13,610 bases of DNA from RUG14186 sp964644555 (GTDB taxonomy: Bacteria; Bacillota; Clostridia; Eubacteriales; Anaerofustaceae), in assembly GCA_964644555.1 (NCBI GenBank), contig CAZXWI010000039.1, forward strand, positions 1 through 13,610, written 5' to 3'. Below are positions 13,514 through 13,610 of the stretch, in pieces. The notes under the pieces are model-generated. The model saw nothing but the letters and a program-made list of their open reading frames with translations. It had not been told where the DNA came from and did no database searches. Position 1 is the first letter of the stretch, and the number at the start of each line of letters is the position of its first letter. A program made the translations under genes and the position numbers.

Positions 13514-13542
13514 TTGACAAAATGGCGGCTTTAGTATATACT
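13514..13542 (+). promoter_or_regulatory. Consensus promoter of the tRNA-Val gene or tRNA cluster
   Basis: TTGACA (13514-13519) and TATACT (13537-13542) are exactly 17 bases apart, the best promoter in the window and typical of stable RNA genes. Transcription should start near 13549, about 22 bases before the tRNA. The -10 box sits in the palindrome TTAGTATATACTAA (13531-13544). Confidence 0.85.
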
Positions 13543-13570
13543 AAGCCTTGCCGTTTTGAGGTGGAGATGT

Positions 13571-13610
13571 GGTCGCATAGCTCAGCTGGGAGAGCACCTG
13601 CCTTACAAGC
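13571..13610 (+). tRNA. tRNA-Val (UAC anticodon), 5' part only
   Basis: The first 40 bases of a tRNA run to the window end: acceptor strand GGTCGCA, T8, A9, D-arm GCTC with loop and GAGC, A26, anticodon stem CCTGC, loop CTTACAA and the first GC of the 3' stem strand. The anticodon TAC is at 13604-13606, reading GUA and probably other GUN codons. The 3' half lies outside the window, so stem closure cannot be fully checked. Confidence 0.93.

Noticed and set aside
1..13610. CRISPR array, transposase, prophage or biosynthetic cluster
   Set aside because: No regularly spaced direct repeats, transposase motifs, phage genes or pathway enzymes were seen on either strand.

Overview
The window reads as chromosomal DNA from a low-GC Gram-positive bacterium, most likely a Clostridia-class Firmicute. 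The basis is the A+T-rich sequence, strong AGGAGG-type ribosome binding sites, sigma-A-like promoters (several with an extended TGn -10 box), U-tailed terminators and typical Firmicute gene blocks. I cannot place it to genus. Nearly all genes are housekeeping genes; there is no prophage, transposase, CRISPR array or rRNA.

Layout. Positions 1-233 are a non-coding, hairpin-rich stretch ending in a terminator. Positions 234-1795 (minus) hold HIT protein, ribosomal protein S21, YqeY and a DUF523 protein. S21 has its own strong promoter, and a hairpin separates it from yqeY. A divergent intergenic region (1796-2129) carries a palindromic repeat element, followed by a plus-strand FtsH-like AAA+ metalloprotease that lacks the membrane-anchored N-terminus. 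It converges on, and overlaps, the minus-strand folC gene; the probable folC terminator lies inside the protease coding sequence. A small unknown gene (4829-5206) and purine nucleoside phosphorylase deoD (5257-5973) follow on the plus strand, closed by a terminator.

Positions 6084-12063 are a minus-strand block: alaS, ireB, ruvX, a DUF1292 gene, RNase J and a YlbF-family gene, ending in a terminator. It joins tRNA charging, Ser/Thr-kinase-linked regulation (IreB), a RuvX/YqgF nuclease and RNA decay. alaS has a very short leader and no T-box. From 12245 the plus strand carries a MazF-type RNase toxin without a visible antitoxin, a second copy of the repeat element, a YqeM-like methyltransferase and, after a consensus promoter, the first 40 bases of a tRNA-Val(UAC) cut by the window end.

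The most distinctive content is not a new gene system. It is (i) a family of G/C-rich palindromic intergenic elements around 1886-2040, 8955-9049 and 12604-12700, with a related hairpin at 49-65, which can form alternative hairpins; (ii) the folC terminator embedded antisense in the ftsH-like gene; (iii) the soluble FtsH-like protease; and (iv) the solitary mazF. I found no convincing undescribed multi-gene system.
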